From NCBI RefSeq assembly GCF_040712315.1, contig NC_134017.1, positions 10,074,001-10,138,000 on the forward strand: a stretch of 64,000 bases of DNA, given 5' to 3'. Positions within the stretch are counted from its first letter, which is position 1. Every line of letters begins with the position of its first letter. The notes below the pieces were generated by a model. It was not told the origin of the DNA and did no database searches. It saw nothing but the letters and a program-made list of their open reading frames with translations. This document shows, piece after piece, positions 35,218 to 47,409 of this stretch. The DNA is from Castanea sativa (taxonomy: Eukaryota; Streptophyta; Magnoliopsida; Fagales; Fagaceae). The position numbers and the translations under genes were made by a program.

Positions 35218-35480
35218 CAAGAAAGTTTGTAGGTTGGCCATTCCTGCCAACAGCAAAACCAAAGCCACTCTGACAAGGAGCATTTATTGGTTGTGGAGGC
35301 AGTTCTTGAGCCTCACCTATCATTTTAGTATAAGGCAGACGAATTTCATTTATACACATGGAGAAACTTTTAGTCTGAGCATGAATGTTTTCTTGGACCT
35401 GCTTCTGTTGATAAGTAAGAGAGGCTATACAAGCCATTTCATTGAACTTCTTTGCTTTTGCCTCATCAGCATCCCTTCCC
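35218..35480 (-). pseudogene. SET-like gene, N-terminal exon, copy C (frame open)
   Basis: The minus strand reads [57 protein letters not shown] and GFGFAVGRNGQPTNFLG, followed by GTAAGA. This is the only one of the three N-terminal exons whose frame is open throughout. The matching downstream exon at 32938-33095 has stops and most of the gene is missing, so it is still a pseudogene. Confidence 0.6.
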
Positions 35481-37004
35481 AAATAGTTAATGATTAATAA
35501 AAATGAGATTAAAGGACAACCAATGAAGTAGTACACTGAATGACAAAGGTAGCATAAATTCACATGAAGCTAAGTTATGTCACATCTACTATTATTTGTC
35601 TATTATCACCTTGCAAGTAATTCAACTTTTTCAATAATTAAGATTTAAGAAGTTTTGAAACTAAAATAGGCACAAAATATATAATTAATAGTGGTGATCT
35701 AACCTAAAATTCTTAATCATTATAATACTACATTCACTTCTATCTTTAAATACCATAGAGATAGGAACCAGAAAATAGTTGATGCCTAACCATGAACTTT
35801 ATATGCTAAGGTTCTGTTTGTTTTAGATTAAAATGTAAATTTAATTTCAACAAACAACTTATGAAAAGTTTTTTGAAGCCTCACTTTTTTTAACTATAGT
35901 TGTATTTTTAAACAACGTAAGTTAGTCAAAATAAGGTCATCCAAACACAATCTCAATGATAATTTATCACTTCTTTCAAGTAAATTTAAAATTAAAAAAT
36001 AAATAAAAATAAAAATCCTTAACTAATGCATTCACCTATTACAAATAGATATGACACAATATATGACAATTGATAGGGTTGAAACTTAGGGAATAGTCTT
36101 TTTTTATCATTATTATTATTATTGGTATATTATGCATTCATAAAGTTTTGAATCAAATTCAAAACCTCACCCTCTATCTCATTATTATGGAAGAGGAAGT
36201 CATTTGAGGTAGATCTCATTGTTATGGTAAATTTGCTTTAATTAATTTGACCATAACATCAAAATCCATACAATTTCTACTTCAAACATAATCATGTATA
36301 TCAACATAATTGGGTAAAACATTCATTCAAGAGGTTAATAAAAACCAATATCAAATGGTCTACACTATTGATATGGTCCCTATCTTTTCACACACATACA
36401 ATATCCTTAGTGAAACTGGCCAGTACCAATAGCCGCATATAGTTCGTATGCAGAGGTAACAAACAAGATAATTCAGATGACAAAGTCATAGTTACACTGA
36501 ACTCGTATAGAAACAATTTATTTATATCTGCTTCTAATTGTAATTGTCTTGGATTGCAAGAGTTTTCACAACCTGTGAATATTTTTTGCAAAAGAGCAAA
36601 AGGGTCATACAAAAGCACGAAAAAGAAGAAGAAGATAAGAAAGTATAGCATAAGTGAAAGAAAGTTTTAAACTTTATTGAGTAGAGTTTATTGACTAATA
36701 TTGTTATCAAAACCCAACTCAATTCAAAGTCAATCATAGATTTGGTTCAATTGAGTAGAGTTTGTTAGTTCCAAAATGAGAAACCCATTTTTAAAATAGG
36801 GAATAGTATTTTCAGTAAAACTATTATGTCATAAACCAAGGCTAAAGTTATGTCATATTTGTGAAATAAAAACCAAATGACTATCACATTTAGCTATGAA
36901 TTAAATTGTATATTAAAAGTATTTGACTACAACAATAACATGAAAGAAAAAAATATTCAAGACATATAACTTGAAGCAATACCTTTTGGCTAGATAACAA
37001 AGCC
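35481..37004. other. Intergenic between SET-like copy C and RLP2
   Basis: No gene is seen. 35600-35960 repeats 32468-32800, 36160-36260 repeats 13130-13240, and 36870-36990 is the RLP2 3' flank shared with RLP1. Confidence 0.55.
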
Positions 37005-39620
37005 TCACTTACTAAGGCAGACTCTTAGCTTTTCCAGTAAATTCATCTTTATCATTGTAGTCACATAAATCCAATCTTTTATTTCATCCGCAAATCTAAA
37101 ATAAGCATGCCTCCAAGTCCTATTAAAGAAGAGAGCTCCACAAATTGCCCAAAAGCCAGTTGCGAATCCAACTCCCATACCAATGTAGAAGCTGGAGTTT
37201 TCAAAATCATCTTCAACACTGCCAATTGGTGATTTATTCAAAGATTGTTCCTCAATTGCGCAGCTTTTTGGAAGAGGATCACCACATAACTGAGGATTTC
37301 CAATGTACCTAAGGGCATCAAATGATTGAAGCTGGGTGCTTGAAGGAATTCTACCCGAGAGGTTGTTGTATGACAAGTCCAAGAGACTAAGAAATGTCAA
37401 ATTAGATATGCTTGGAGGAATTTCACCTGATAAATGATTTCGTGAGAGATCAACTGACTCTAACTCTTTCATACTCCCAATTTTTTCTGGTATCTTTCCC
37501 ATCAAATGATTTCGAGACAAATTCAAAAAACGTAATTCGAAAAGATCTGAAATCTCAGTAGGGATTGATCCAGACAAGTTGTTACTTGAAAGGTCTATGA
37601 GCCTAAGTAATTTAAGGTTTTCTTTGTATTCCATTTCTTTCCCTTTGGGAGCCAACTGAACATTCTCAACATAGGATGCATATGCATAAAAATAAAAAGA
37701 CGAATAAGACATAAAATAAGAAAATGAAATATCATAGGATTCTGGTAATGCCATGGCGCTAATATTTTTCAAGCAGTTTGGTATGGATCCTGATAGGCTA
37801 TTATTGGCAAGATCCAATACTCTAAGAGAAGAAAGTTGGCATATTTGTCGAGGTATATAACCCTTGAAGTCACTTGATCTTAGACGAAGAACTATAAGAT
37901 TTGTTATTTCTCCAATCCATAGTGGTATAATGGACAAATGATTATCACCCATATCAATAAGCCTCAGATTTGAGCATTTTTTCAACGATGAAGGAATATC
38001 TCCATAGATGCTATTGTTTTGTAAACGCAATGATTGGAGGTTAACTAAAGCCCCCATGGAGTAGGAAATTCCACCTACTAGATTATTGCTCCCTAAGTTT
38101 AAATGGATCAAAGATTGCCAATACTTCCAGCAGTGAGAAAGTTCTCCTGATAAGAGATTGTTTGATGCATCTAAAACTTCTAATTTATTCTTTCTAATTT
38201 TCTTTTGGCATAAGAAACTAGAAATGGGTCCATAAAATGAGTTGTTAGCTATATTGAGCACTTTGACAGTAGAACTCAGAAAAATGTCTGATACATCACA
38301 TTCTATGTGGTTGTTAGAGAGATTGATAAATGTAATGTTTGAAGTCCAATTCCAGAACCAAACCGGAGCTTTGCCTGAAATTCCTGACATGGACATATCT
38401 AAAATATTGAGGGATCTTTGTGATTGTAGCCATGAAGGAAAATTAGGACCTATCTTGATTGAGCTCATGTAGGCATAGCAAAGTTGGAAGGGGGGAACCC
38501 AATTGGAATTGACATTAAAGAACAAAGGTGCTTCAGACATATAGAGATCCTTTAATTTTGAGAGTTTTCTGAAATGCCCTTCATCTATGGTACCTGTTAA
38601 AGAATTTTTTCCGACATACAACGTCTCTAACTTAGAGAGAAGCCCAAGACTCTTTGGAATGGTGCCATTCATTTGATTTTGGTCGAGGTATAATGATCTT
38701 ATATGAGATAAATTCCCAAAGGAAGAAGGTATAGAACCATTTAAAGAATTACGTCCGAGATCAAGATATTCTAATTTCTCTAAATTGAAAATGCTAGGCG
38801 GTATATTGCCTTTCAAAGAATTGTTGTACAGGCTAAGCCATAAGAGGCTTGTACTGAGATTAGAGAACCAATTAGGTATCTCATGATTGAAATGATATCC
38901 AGAAAGATCAAGGACTCCAAGAGACGTGAAATTGATAAATCCAAGAGATGGATTCAGGCTATCAAGCTGACAATTGTACAAGTATAGGTCTGAAAGAGAT
39001 GGGAACTTACTCATTATTTGAAGCCAATCAACTTCTCTGTGAAGGTCAGCATCGCCCAGGTCAAGGAATTGAATGGCAGAGAGACCAGACATCCAACGAA
39101 GGTTATCTACATAGAGGTCAGAATTATTTCCAAGTGACAGATAGCGAAGGCTTGAAAGGTTCCCAAGCTGATGAGAAACGAGTCCACAGAAGTTAGCACC
39201 AAAGAGGTTAAGATGAGTGAGACTGATCATTGAACCAAGGAAAGTCGGAATCGGAGTACAATTAAAGTCATTGCGACTCAAATCCAAGTAATTCAAATGT
39301 TCTAATTGGAGCAACGAACCACTAATCTCACCGCCTAACGTCAAATAATTGAGGTGGAGCTCAGAGACTCGGCCAATTTTCTTGTCGCAGAAAACTCCGT
39401 CCCAAATACAGCAATCTTTATGGTCAGACCAGGATGAGAGGACGTGTTCTTGATCAGTGAGACCATGTTTGAGGGTTAGAAGGGCTTGCTTGTCTTTTTC
39501 ATTGCAAGAGACATTTGAGATTGACTCTGCTTTGAAGAAAAAGAAGCTTAGACTGAAGGCAATGGGAAGGAACCATACTAAAAAAAGCACATGATGAAGA
39601 GTTACAAAAGAGGCGGCCAT
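37005..39620 (-). CDS. Leucine-rich-repeat receptor-like protein (RLP2, Cf/EIX type), intact
   Basis: A single-exon frame of 871 aa, typical length for this plant RLP family. A signal peptide (about 1-33, VLFLVWFLPIAFSLSFFFF) is followed by an LRRNT domain with paired Cys (CNEKDKQALL, CCIWDGVFCD, about 39-85). More than twenty extracellular LRRs with the plant LxxLxxLxLSxNxLxGxIP pattern follow. A non-LRR island lies at about 620-680 (VENVQLAPKGKEMEYKENLK), then the last LRRs and the LRRCT-like LCGDPLPKSC. An acidic linker precedes one transmembrane helix (about 811-832, FYIGMGVGFATGFWAICGAL) and a short tail with DWIYVTTMIKM. There is no kinase domain. Such proteins sit in the plasma membrane and need partner kinases (SOBIR1/BAK1 type; established for the family) to signal on sensing microbial patterns or effectors. 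The ligand here is unknown. RLP1 at 15823-20279 is its decayed paralogue. Confidence 0.95.
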   Translation of the reverse strand: MAASFVTLHHVLFLVWFLPIAFSLSFFFFKAESISNVSCNEKDKQALLTLKHGLTDQEHVLSSWSDHKDCCIWDGVFCDKKIGRVSELHLNYLTLGGEISGSLLQLEHLNYLDLSRNDFNCTPIPTFLGSMISLTHLNLFGANFCGLVSHQLGNLSSLRYLSLGNNSDLYVDNLRWMSGLSAIQFLDLGDADLHREVDWLQIMSKFPSLSDLYLYNCQLDSLNPSLGFINFTSLGVLDLSGYHFNHEIPNWFSNLSTSLLWLSLYNNSLKGNIPPSIFNLEKLEYLDLGRNSLNGSIPSSFGNLSHIRSLYLDQNQMNGTIPKSLGLLSKLETLYVGKNSLTGTIDEGHFRKLSKLKDLYMSEAPLFFNVNSNWVPPFQLCYAYMSSIKIGPNFPSWLQSQRSLNILDMSMSGISGKAPVWFWNWTSNITFINLSNNHIECDVSDIFLSSTVKVLNIANNSFYGPISSFLCQKKIRKNKLEVLDASNNLLSGELSHCWKYWQSLIHLNLGSNNLVGGISYSMGALVNLQSLRLQNNSIYGDIPSSLKKCSNLRLIDMGDNHLSIIPLWIGEITNLIVLRLRSSDFKGYIPRQICQLSSLRVLDLANNSLSGSIPNCLKNISAMALPESYDISFSYFMSYSSFYFYAYASYVENVQLAPKGKEMEYKENLKLLRLIDLSSNNLSGSIPTEISDLFELRFLNLSRNHLMGKIPEKIGSMKELESVDLSRNHLSGEIPPSISNLTFLSLLDLSYNNLSGRIPSSTQLQSFDALRYIGNPQLCGDPLPKSCAIEEQSLNKSPIGSVEDDFENSSFYIGMGVGFATGFWAICGALFFNRTWRHAYFRFADEIKDWIYVTTMIKMNLLEKLRVCLSK

Positions 39621-39697
39621 GGTAACGAATTGAAGGAAGGGAAGTTTGAAGGAAGAAAAGCTGAAGTGTGGGTATATAGTTATTAGAGCTCATCGTA

Positions 39698-39710
39698 ATA
39701 TATATATAGT
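39698..39710 (-). promoter_or_regulatory. TATA box of RLP2
   Basis: The minus strand reads ACTATATATATAT about 80 bp upstream of the ATG. The flanking GAAGAATCAC is conserved at the RLP1 promoter. A second TATA-like ACTATATACC lies nearer the gene at 39671-39680. Confidence 0.5.
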
Positions 39711-39720
39711 GATTCTTCAA

Positions 39721-41274
39721 ACCCTTTCTCCTTTTCCTTATTATTATATTATTTTAATAAAGAACTTGACTTGTTGACTTGTGCTTTTAAATTCATCCGA
39801 TGTGCATGTGAAACACTATTTAGTGGCCTATGATACGACGGTGGAATTAACATTTCATTCAAAATTTTCACGCTAAAGGTTGGTTTTTGGTGAAGAATTT
39901 CCATTACAGTGTTGTTGATACAATAATTAAGCAAGGTTAAATTATCGATGGTCTCAAAAGTTTAATTTATTAAAATATGAAAATTTTAATTATTTAGCAA
40001 CACAATTCTAACAAGCAATGAGCCTTGTCGGAATATTAGAAAATGAGAGTATATCAGAAACACAAATTCAAAATTTTGAAAATAAGATAATTTTAGAAAT
40101 ATGGTAGGATAGTACATAACATTTTTAATATTAATTTAATAAAATGCAATTGGATATCAATGGAGTGTCATTTCTCCCTAGAAGAAAGTGCAGTTACCCT
40201 TTTAATTTTAATGAAGGCTTTTGACTGGATGACTTCAACCAAATGCCAAAGACCAATCCTCATGTTTCACGAAATTGCGTAGGAATTGCAGTTCAAGACT
40301 TTGATTTGTTGACTACTTTTTGTTTTCTTTTTTGCGTTCAGTAACTTAGGGCTCAATTGGTAGTAGTGTTTAAGTATTGTTATTTAGTTTTCAGTATTAA
40401 AATATGAAAATTTTAATTATTTAGCAACACAATTCTAACAAGCAATGAACCTTGACGGAATATTAGAAAATGAGAGTACCAATGGACATCTCACAGTTTA
40501 CCTGTAAGTTGTTTACCAATGAACACTAAAACTGTTGTTTAAAAGTCACTACCAAACATACCCTTAATTGCTTCTTCTTCTTTTTTTGGTTCAGTGACTT
40601 TTGTTTGCCAATGGACATCTCACAGTTTACTTGTAAGGTATTTTTTAAAAAATAATTAAAAAATACTCCAATAATGATTAAGCCTGTAAGGTGTTTGATA
40701 AAATTGTTTGAAGAAAGGCTTTTTCCCATGAGCATAGTGTATATATATAGCTTTGTTCTAACCTCCCGCACGTTTAGCAAAAGAGTAATGCCCATGGTTG
40801 ATTAAAATCTCATTTATGTGCTTTCCAATTCTTCATTTATGCAAGTGTTACTGTTTAGTGGCCTTACTAACATGATTGCACCCATAAAGAAAGACACGAT
40901 TGCAGTATAATTACCATTTCAGGGTAGATACAGTGGAACCCCATGTGTTCAATAACCAACCTTAACATTCCCATGTATGTGATTCCATGGAATCTAGCAT
41001 TACGCAAATGAAACACCACCTAATTGGTAAATGGTGATGGATTGAGCATAACCAACTAACCAAGTCATCCAAAGAACAAATGGTTTCAAACGATCTATTG
41101 TAGGTAGCTATTTTTCTATATCACTTTTTATGACGTATAAGATGTATACAAAGACTTACTATTTAATGGAATCTACACTTTATAAATGTGATAATATATA
41201 AAACACATTAAATTAATACAATGCAATTATCTCCTCTCAAATCTACATTTATATATCTAAAGTTAAAACATAGC
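39721..41274. other. RLP2 5' flank and intergenic DNA
   Basis: No gene is seen. Parts repeat the RLP1 flank (20400-20900), including a trace of the RCC1-like fragment near 40930. There is a local duplication of AATATGAAAATTTTAATTAT at 39973 and 40395. Confidence 0.5.
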
Positions 41275-41479
41275 ATTTATTATTGCTATGCACTTATTGC
41301 AATTTGCCACATGCCACTTTTTCTAATAAATTAATCAAAGTGGAATAAGACCCATAGTATTACAATTGGTGGAGCATAAAATTGAATATTCATAGTGAAA
41401 CAAAGGACTATTAGTTTTTATATAAACCACAGATTTTCTTTATTAGTATCAATGTTATCAACTTTCTGACTTGTTTCTA

Positions 41480-41510
<31 letters not shown>

Positions 41511-42840
41511 CTTTTTGACTTCTTTTGCCTTAACCCCCACTCCAATCTTGGGGTGGGAGGTGAGTTGTTAACCACTACACATTTTCTACCATGTGGCATA
41601 GTTTCCATGTAAAATCATATGTCAAATGTCCAACTTCTAGATGCCATGTTCTTTTTATTATATTTTTTCAAAAACAATCATTGATGAGCCAAATAAAGTT
41701 GGCTCCCACTAGTAATATTGAAAACTTTGTCTGCCTAATAGTTGATTCCTTTTTTCACCTTCTTTTGCCTTGAACTTTTATTTATTTAACTTGAACTAAA
41801 GGAAGTGGAGGAAGATTTAAAGAAAACTTATTATTGTTATATAATGATAATTTTTCTGCTAGTGATATCATTGCAACGAAGGAATGGTGACTCCACACAA
41901 ACTGGCAAACGGAATAAAGGTTAAATGGGCACCATTTTAAAAGATGGTCACCACCACGCACCCTTAGCATGAAGGCTACTCCATAAATATAAGTGCTTGT
42001 GGGGTGTTTTTTCAAAATATGGGATCATTATTCCCTACATTCTCTTCTTCCAGTTGAGTTCATATTCGATACAATAATTAAGCAATATACTTGTTAGGTC
42101 AAGAATACACATTCAAAAATTCATGTGGAGGACATTTGTCCAGAACCTAAGGTTCATGATGGTGAAAAATCTTATGCGTATGCATGTGTGCTCTTAATGG
42201 CATAATTCTTTTAGTGATAGTAAACCAAACCCTGCTAGATCAATATTTGCCAAAGACAAGTGATGAGATGTGCTAGGTTTATTGGACGAAATAAAAGTTC
42301 CATGTTCCACTTTTATCCTTCGTTTATTGCAAATTACTACACGCCACGTTTTCTAATAAAGTAATCAAAGTGGAAAGAAATAAGACCCATAGTATATTAC
42401 ATTTGTGGTGCATAAAATTGAATACTCATAGTGGAACAAAGGACTATCATTTCACTTAACGATCATTTTTCAGATAAACCGCATAGATTTTCTTCATCAA
42501 TATCAATGTTATCGACTTTCTAGATTCTTTTTCTTTAACTCCCACCCCATCCTGGGGTGAAAGGTGACTTTTCAACAATTACACATTTTCTACCGTGTGA
42601 CATAATTTTCATGTAAGACCATATGTCAAATATCCAACTTCTAGATGCCGTGTTCTTTCTATTATATTTTTTAAACAATAATCATTAATGAGCCAAATAA
42701 AGTTGAATCCCACTAGTAATGTTGAAAACTTTGTCTGCGTAATAGTTGATTTTTTTTTTTTCACCTTCTTTTGCCTTGAAATTTTATTTATTTACACTAA
42801 CCTAAACTAAAGGAAGTGGAGGTAGATTTACTTGATATTG
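41275..42840. repeat. Degenerate tandem duplication, units of about 1.0 kb and 0.5 kb
   Basis: 41275-41800 and 42320-42840 share GACCCATAGTAT, TGGAGCATAAAATTGAATA-like, CATGTGGCATAGTTTCCATGT-like and TAGATGCC.TGTTCTTT blocks in the same order. No coding frame is seen. Confidence 0.7.
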
Positions 42841-44044
42841 TTGTAATTGTGAAACAAAATATTATTGTGGTTATTGTTGATACCCATTTTCGCGACACAT
42901 TTTGTATAAGCCTAATTCAACCAAGCCCGACTTCCCTGTGGGCTCAATTAATGTATTATATTATATTATATTATATTTTTTTAAGTATAGCCCAATCCCA
43001 TACGATTTATTCGGGAAATTGAGGAAGTGTGGCTACCAAGTGGGTAAGGGATAATAGTAGCACCTCAGGTTCATGGACGAGGTCTTATACCCAAAATTTC
43101 CACCCCAAAAGAGTTTTTATGCTCTGACTATTTGTAACTCAAAGTTTCTGCCCTAAACCATTTTTTCCTTTAAAATATAGTTGACTCTTATTCGCCAACT
43201 CCAGCTGCTAGCCCTTACTTAGGTGAGTATTCCAATAATCTAAAATGGTTGACGAAAGGCAGCCAATTAGAGCAAACCCCATTTATTTCCCAAATCATGT
43301 TAAATACATGCAAGCTATTCCCTAAACAAAAGCAACCTAAGCCAAGACACCAAATTAGTATCATGTTGGATAAAAGTCTCTACTACTACCAAAAAACCAG
43401 TCATTAGCAACACCCCAAACTCGATACGAAACTCTCTCTTCAACTTAAATGAACGAACCATGTTTTACCCGCGTAGCTGAAACTTTAGAGCAAAAACCCA
43501 TTCAATCAACCAACATTCTCACAATTTCGAAGCTTAGGAATGGAAATATGGGTACAGAAGAACTTTCCCTCTCTTCCTCACAACCTCTTTCAATTTCCTC
43601 TTCTCGCTGACTATGGGTCAAAGTTTCAGACCTGTTGTATTCCTATGCATTTTTCAGCATTTTTGTTATTAGCATTTTGATTTCTCTCTTGTTAAAGCAC
43701 CATTAGCCTTTGTTTATTATACATTTGAAATTTTGGGCTTGATTCTCCACAAATAATCACTTTTAAAGAACTAAAGGGAAGATTTAGGTCATTCTCGCAT
43801 TTTTTGCCCTTGTCACAAAAACGTCCCCGACAATTATATAATGATAATTTTTCTAGATGTTGATGATATCAATACAGCGAAGAATAGTTGACTCCACACA
43901 AACTGATAAAGGAAAAAATGGTTAAATCTTAAATGGCCAACCGTTCAAAAGATGGTCCAAGCAAAGTGACAATAAAAATGAGTGTACACCTCATAAACAT
44001 GAAAGGAGACATTCAATGGTCAAATTTAAGAATGGTTTCCCTTT
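42841..44044. other. Intergenic, possible LTR-like start at about 42875
   Basis: TGTTGATACCCATTTTCGCG near 42875 resembles the start of some plant gypsy LTRs, but I found no matching end or target duplication. A (TTATA)n run is at 42952-42978. No gene is supported. Confidence 0.3.
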
Positions 44045-44830
44045 TGGATAAGCTTGGGATTGGTTTTGGAATTGATGGGTGGTTGATTTGGGTTCAAATT
44101 TTGTGATCTATGTGTCACATTGGCTGTGAAATGTTATCCACTTTGGGGTTTTGATCAGTGTTGGATCTTGTGGCAGTTGTTGGGAGACTCTAGGATTGGT
44201 TCTGGGAATGATTGGGGTTTGATTTATATCCAAATTGTGTGATTTATGTGTAATAGCAGTTGTGATTAGATGGTGGGGATCACATTTTTGTGTTAGAATT
44301 ATTTGACTATGAAATTTTAACCATTTTTGGGGTTTTGATCAATGTAGGATGTCATGGCAGCTGTAGGAGAGTTTAGGATTGGTTTTGGAAATGATGGGTG
44401 GTTGATTTGGGTTCAGAATGTGTGAACTGTGTGGATTAGTCGTAGTAATTTAGGTGGTGGGGATCAGATTGACCGTGTTAGGCTTATTTGACTATGAAAC
44501 GTTATCCAGTTTAAGGTTTTGATCAATTTAGGATCTTGTGGCAGTTGGTAGGAGGCTTTAATTGGACATGATGGGGGTTGTTTTAGCTCCAAATGATGAG
44601 AATCATATTGGTTGTGTTAGTCAATATTCGGCAATGTTTGTGACGAAAACTCAACCAAGAGTTAAGTTTATGGACCTATGATATGTTTGCTATTTTGGGC
44701 TTTGATTAATGTAGGATTTTATGGGACTTATTAGATTTTAGGTTTGGTTTTGCAAATGATGGGCTGTTGATTTAAATCCCAATGTGTGATCTATATTCAT
44801 TAGTAGTAGTAATTAAATGGTGGTCCCAAT
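44045..44830. repeat. Degenerate minisatellite, units of about 145-190 bp
   Basis: Five copies begin with a GGATTGGTTTTGGAAATGATG-type block at about 44048, 44193, 44373, 44552 and 44740. They share TGTGATCTATGTG and GGATCTTGTGGCAG elements. No frame is seen. Confidence 0.75.
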
Positions 44831-44856
44831 GTGTGATCCATGTTCAGTAGTAGTAG

Positions 44857-45023
44857 TTTTTTTTTTTTTTTTTAGAGTTTCAAACCTGTGGCGTCCACTC
44901 CTGATGATAACTTTTTATCATCAGACCAAAACACCAATCAGTTTTTTGTGTAGGCGAGGATTGAACCCCAAATCTCTTATACAACCATCAAAGACTTTAC
45001 AAGTTGAGCTATCTGGAACTCAT
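44857..45023 (-). mobile_element. tRNA-derived SINE
   Basis: The minus strand opens ATGAGTTCCAGATAGCTCAA, with A-box-like TAGCTCAACTTGTAAAG. A B box GGTTCAATCC follows about 35 nt later. It has an ACTGATTGGTGTTTTGGTCT body and ends in about 18 A (T on plus). It is flanked by AGTAGTAGTAGT on both sides (44846-44857 and 45024-45035), consistent with a target duplication although low in complexity. Confidence 0.85.
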
Positions 45024-45154
45024 AGTAGTAGTAGTTATTAAATTGCTGTGTTAGGGATTATTTAATGAAAATTGATAGGGTTGGAATCTAAGCATCGACT
45101 CCTTTTTATTAATACTGGTGAGATAAACAGCCAACAAATTCTGAATTCAAGACC

Positions 45155-45600
45155 ATACTACAAAACAAAACAAAAAAAAAAAAAAAAAAAGTGGGCTATA
45201 GCTATAGATCCTAAAAACATGGCTATAAGTCAATTCGGTCTATAACGGCATTTTCTATAGCCACATTTTTAGCCGTTGCCTAAAACCTGTAACTATAGGT
45301 CTGATAGGTCCATAGGTATTATTTCAGCCGTGTTTTTAAGCCGCAGCTATAGGGTGTACATTAGCCACGTTTATTAAACATGGCTCTAGATCCTCAGCCC
45401 ACAACCACATTTTGAAAATACAGCTATGGGGTTTTTATTTATTTGTTTGAATTGTCTGTAGCCACGTTTTTAAAACGCGACTATAGATCCTCAGCCTACA
45501 GCCTCATTTTGAAAACACGGCTATAGAATTTTTTTAATATGTTTTACAAACGCGACAATAGGTTTTACAAATGTGACTATAAAATCATCAACCTTTCAAT
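45155..45600 (+). mobile_element. CACTA-like terminus (left) with subterminal repeat array
   Basis: After TACTACAAAAC (one base from CACTACAAAA) come about ten copies of a motif like GCCACGTTTTTAAAACGCG followed by CTATAG, in both orientations. This is the classic subterminal organisation of CACTA transposons. The matching end, if any, is at 63480-63612. Confidence 0.6.
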
Positions 45601-47170
45601 ATTTACCCTTTCAAAGAAGGCATTCCATTGTTTATTTTCACAACAACAAAAAAGACTACTACTCAAAATACTTAAACTCACTCTTCAACAACAATAACAG
45701 GTTTATCACAATCAACTTGCAATACTAGTAGAGAATCAAATTATTTTCCCTTTACAGAATTACCAATACAGCAAGTCACATATTCTAGTGGTTTATTTCT
45801 TTTCTTGGCTTTCACAGTTCTCCAATGTTCATGCAGTCCACACCCACCTTGTATTCCTTTCCACCAATAGTCCACACCCACCTTTTATTCCTTTCCCCAC
45901 GCACATGCAATTTTTTTTTTTTTTTAAACTTCCAAGTGGTGGTGACTACACTGACTGTCAATCTCAACATTCCTTTCTTTTGATATTATTCATTGATTTT
46001 CAGAGCCTTGACATTACCAAGCAAACACTAACTCTAAATTTATTTAGAAAACAAAATAGAATAAGCACTAACCCATACACAATAAGTATAAGCACAGTAT
46101 GAATGATGAGATACAAGGGGGTTTCCTAACAATCAGTGTTCTATTTCATAATTTTTTTTTTTTTTTGATAAATAACGCAATTCATTGAAAAGAAAAAAAA
46201 ACACAACATATACAGGACTTATACTAGAGACCATCAATCATGGTGTAGAGTACAATGATCAATGAAATCATATAAATTATAACAATTTGTTTCACAATCC
46301 CCATTGTTTGTAGTCTAGGTCGTCCCAGACTACATGTGGAACTCGCAAAAGTAGGAGGCAAAATGGCCAGCCATTATAGTTATATTTGCATATATCTAAA
46401 GAGGCCAAAGACTGCAATGCAGCCAGCAAGGTTAGAACTAAGTAAGATTTCATCTTCTTCCAAATAAGTTTTATAATTAACTAAGTTGATTTTTTTTAAT
46501 AGTAATTTTCTGTCTTACTGGCAACAATCATATCTAGCAAGTAGCAACAAAAGGATGCCCCGTGTTGGTAAATAAAAAATGGTTAACCCAAGTTCAATTA
46601 GTTGTCAAAATTTCCCAGTATAGTTGTTATTCAGCGTTGTGGGTCAAGAAGAAAAGCTGTCCATGTAGTTTTTATGTTTGGATTCTTTGGAATAGTTTTT
46701 GGAGTAGTTTTTAGAAGTATAATTTATAGGAATCTTTTTAAAAATGAAATATTATGTTAATGGAAAGTTACATGTTGCATTTATACAAACCTTAATGAAT
46801 GAAGTTTCCTTTCATAAACTGTTTAGGGGAAGTGTCATTTTAGAAAACCACAAGGAGGTTGGTGTTAGAGTCTAATCAACTAAGGGCCAACTATAGGGAT
46901 GTAAAAATGTGAAAAGTAATTATTTTTACCAACATATTTTAGAAGAGATTTCAAATTAAAACTTATAATATAAAATTAAAAACTGAATTTTATGAACTAT
47001 TATAAATTAGAGATAGACTTCCTGAAGACCATAAAAAGGGAAGAACTTGAAATCAAATAATTCAGTACTAATGCTTGGTTGTTGTATGGACTATAGAGTC
47101 CTTTAGGAAAGAATCACTTTAGGAGTACCATTTGCTTGGCTTTCACTTTTTATCTGTACAATAGCAGGTG
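45601..47170. other. Intergenic/element interior, no gene seen
   Basis: AT-rich. At 46147-46200 a T run followed by GATAAATAACGCAATTCATTG resembles the antisense 3' tail of an L1-type LINE (compare 52703-52745), so a short truncated LINE may be here. Confidence 0.4.

Positions 47171-47226
<56 letters not shown>
47171..47226. repeat. (AT)n microsatellite
   Basis: About 28 AT units. Confidence 0.95.
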
Positions 47227-47231
<5 letters not shown>

Positions 47232-47365
47232 ATGACCTTATTTTCACACATTCTAAGCTCTGAAGTTGAGAATCTCATGTTTAATACTGTATAAGTTTAC
47301 TACTGTATAAAGCAACTTTTACAAGCAGCCTGGATAAGGTAGACCTTCATTTCAAGAAGGTAAGC

Positions 47366-47370
<5 letters not shown>

Positions 47371-47407
<37 letters not shown>
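47371..47407. repeat. (AT)n microsatellite
   Basis: About 18 AT units. Confidence 0.95.

Positions 47408-47409
<2 letters not shown>

Noticed and set aside
42875..43100. Solo gypsy LTR starting TGTTGATACCCATTTTCGCG
   Set aside because: The start looks right, but I could not find a matching end or a target duplication.
43540..43620. Possible first exon starting ATGGGTACAGAAGAAC
   Set aside because: A short Ser-rich frame with an in-frame TGA, no downstream exons and no recognised product.
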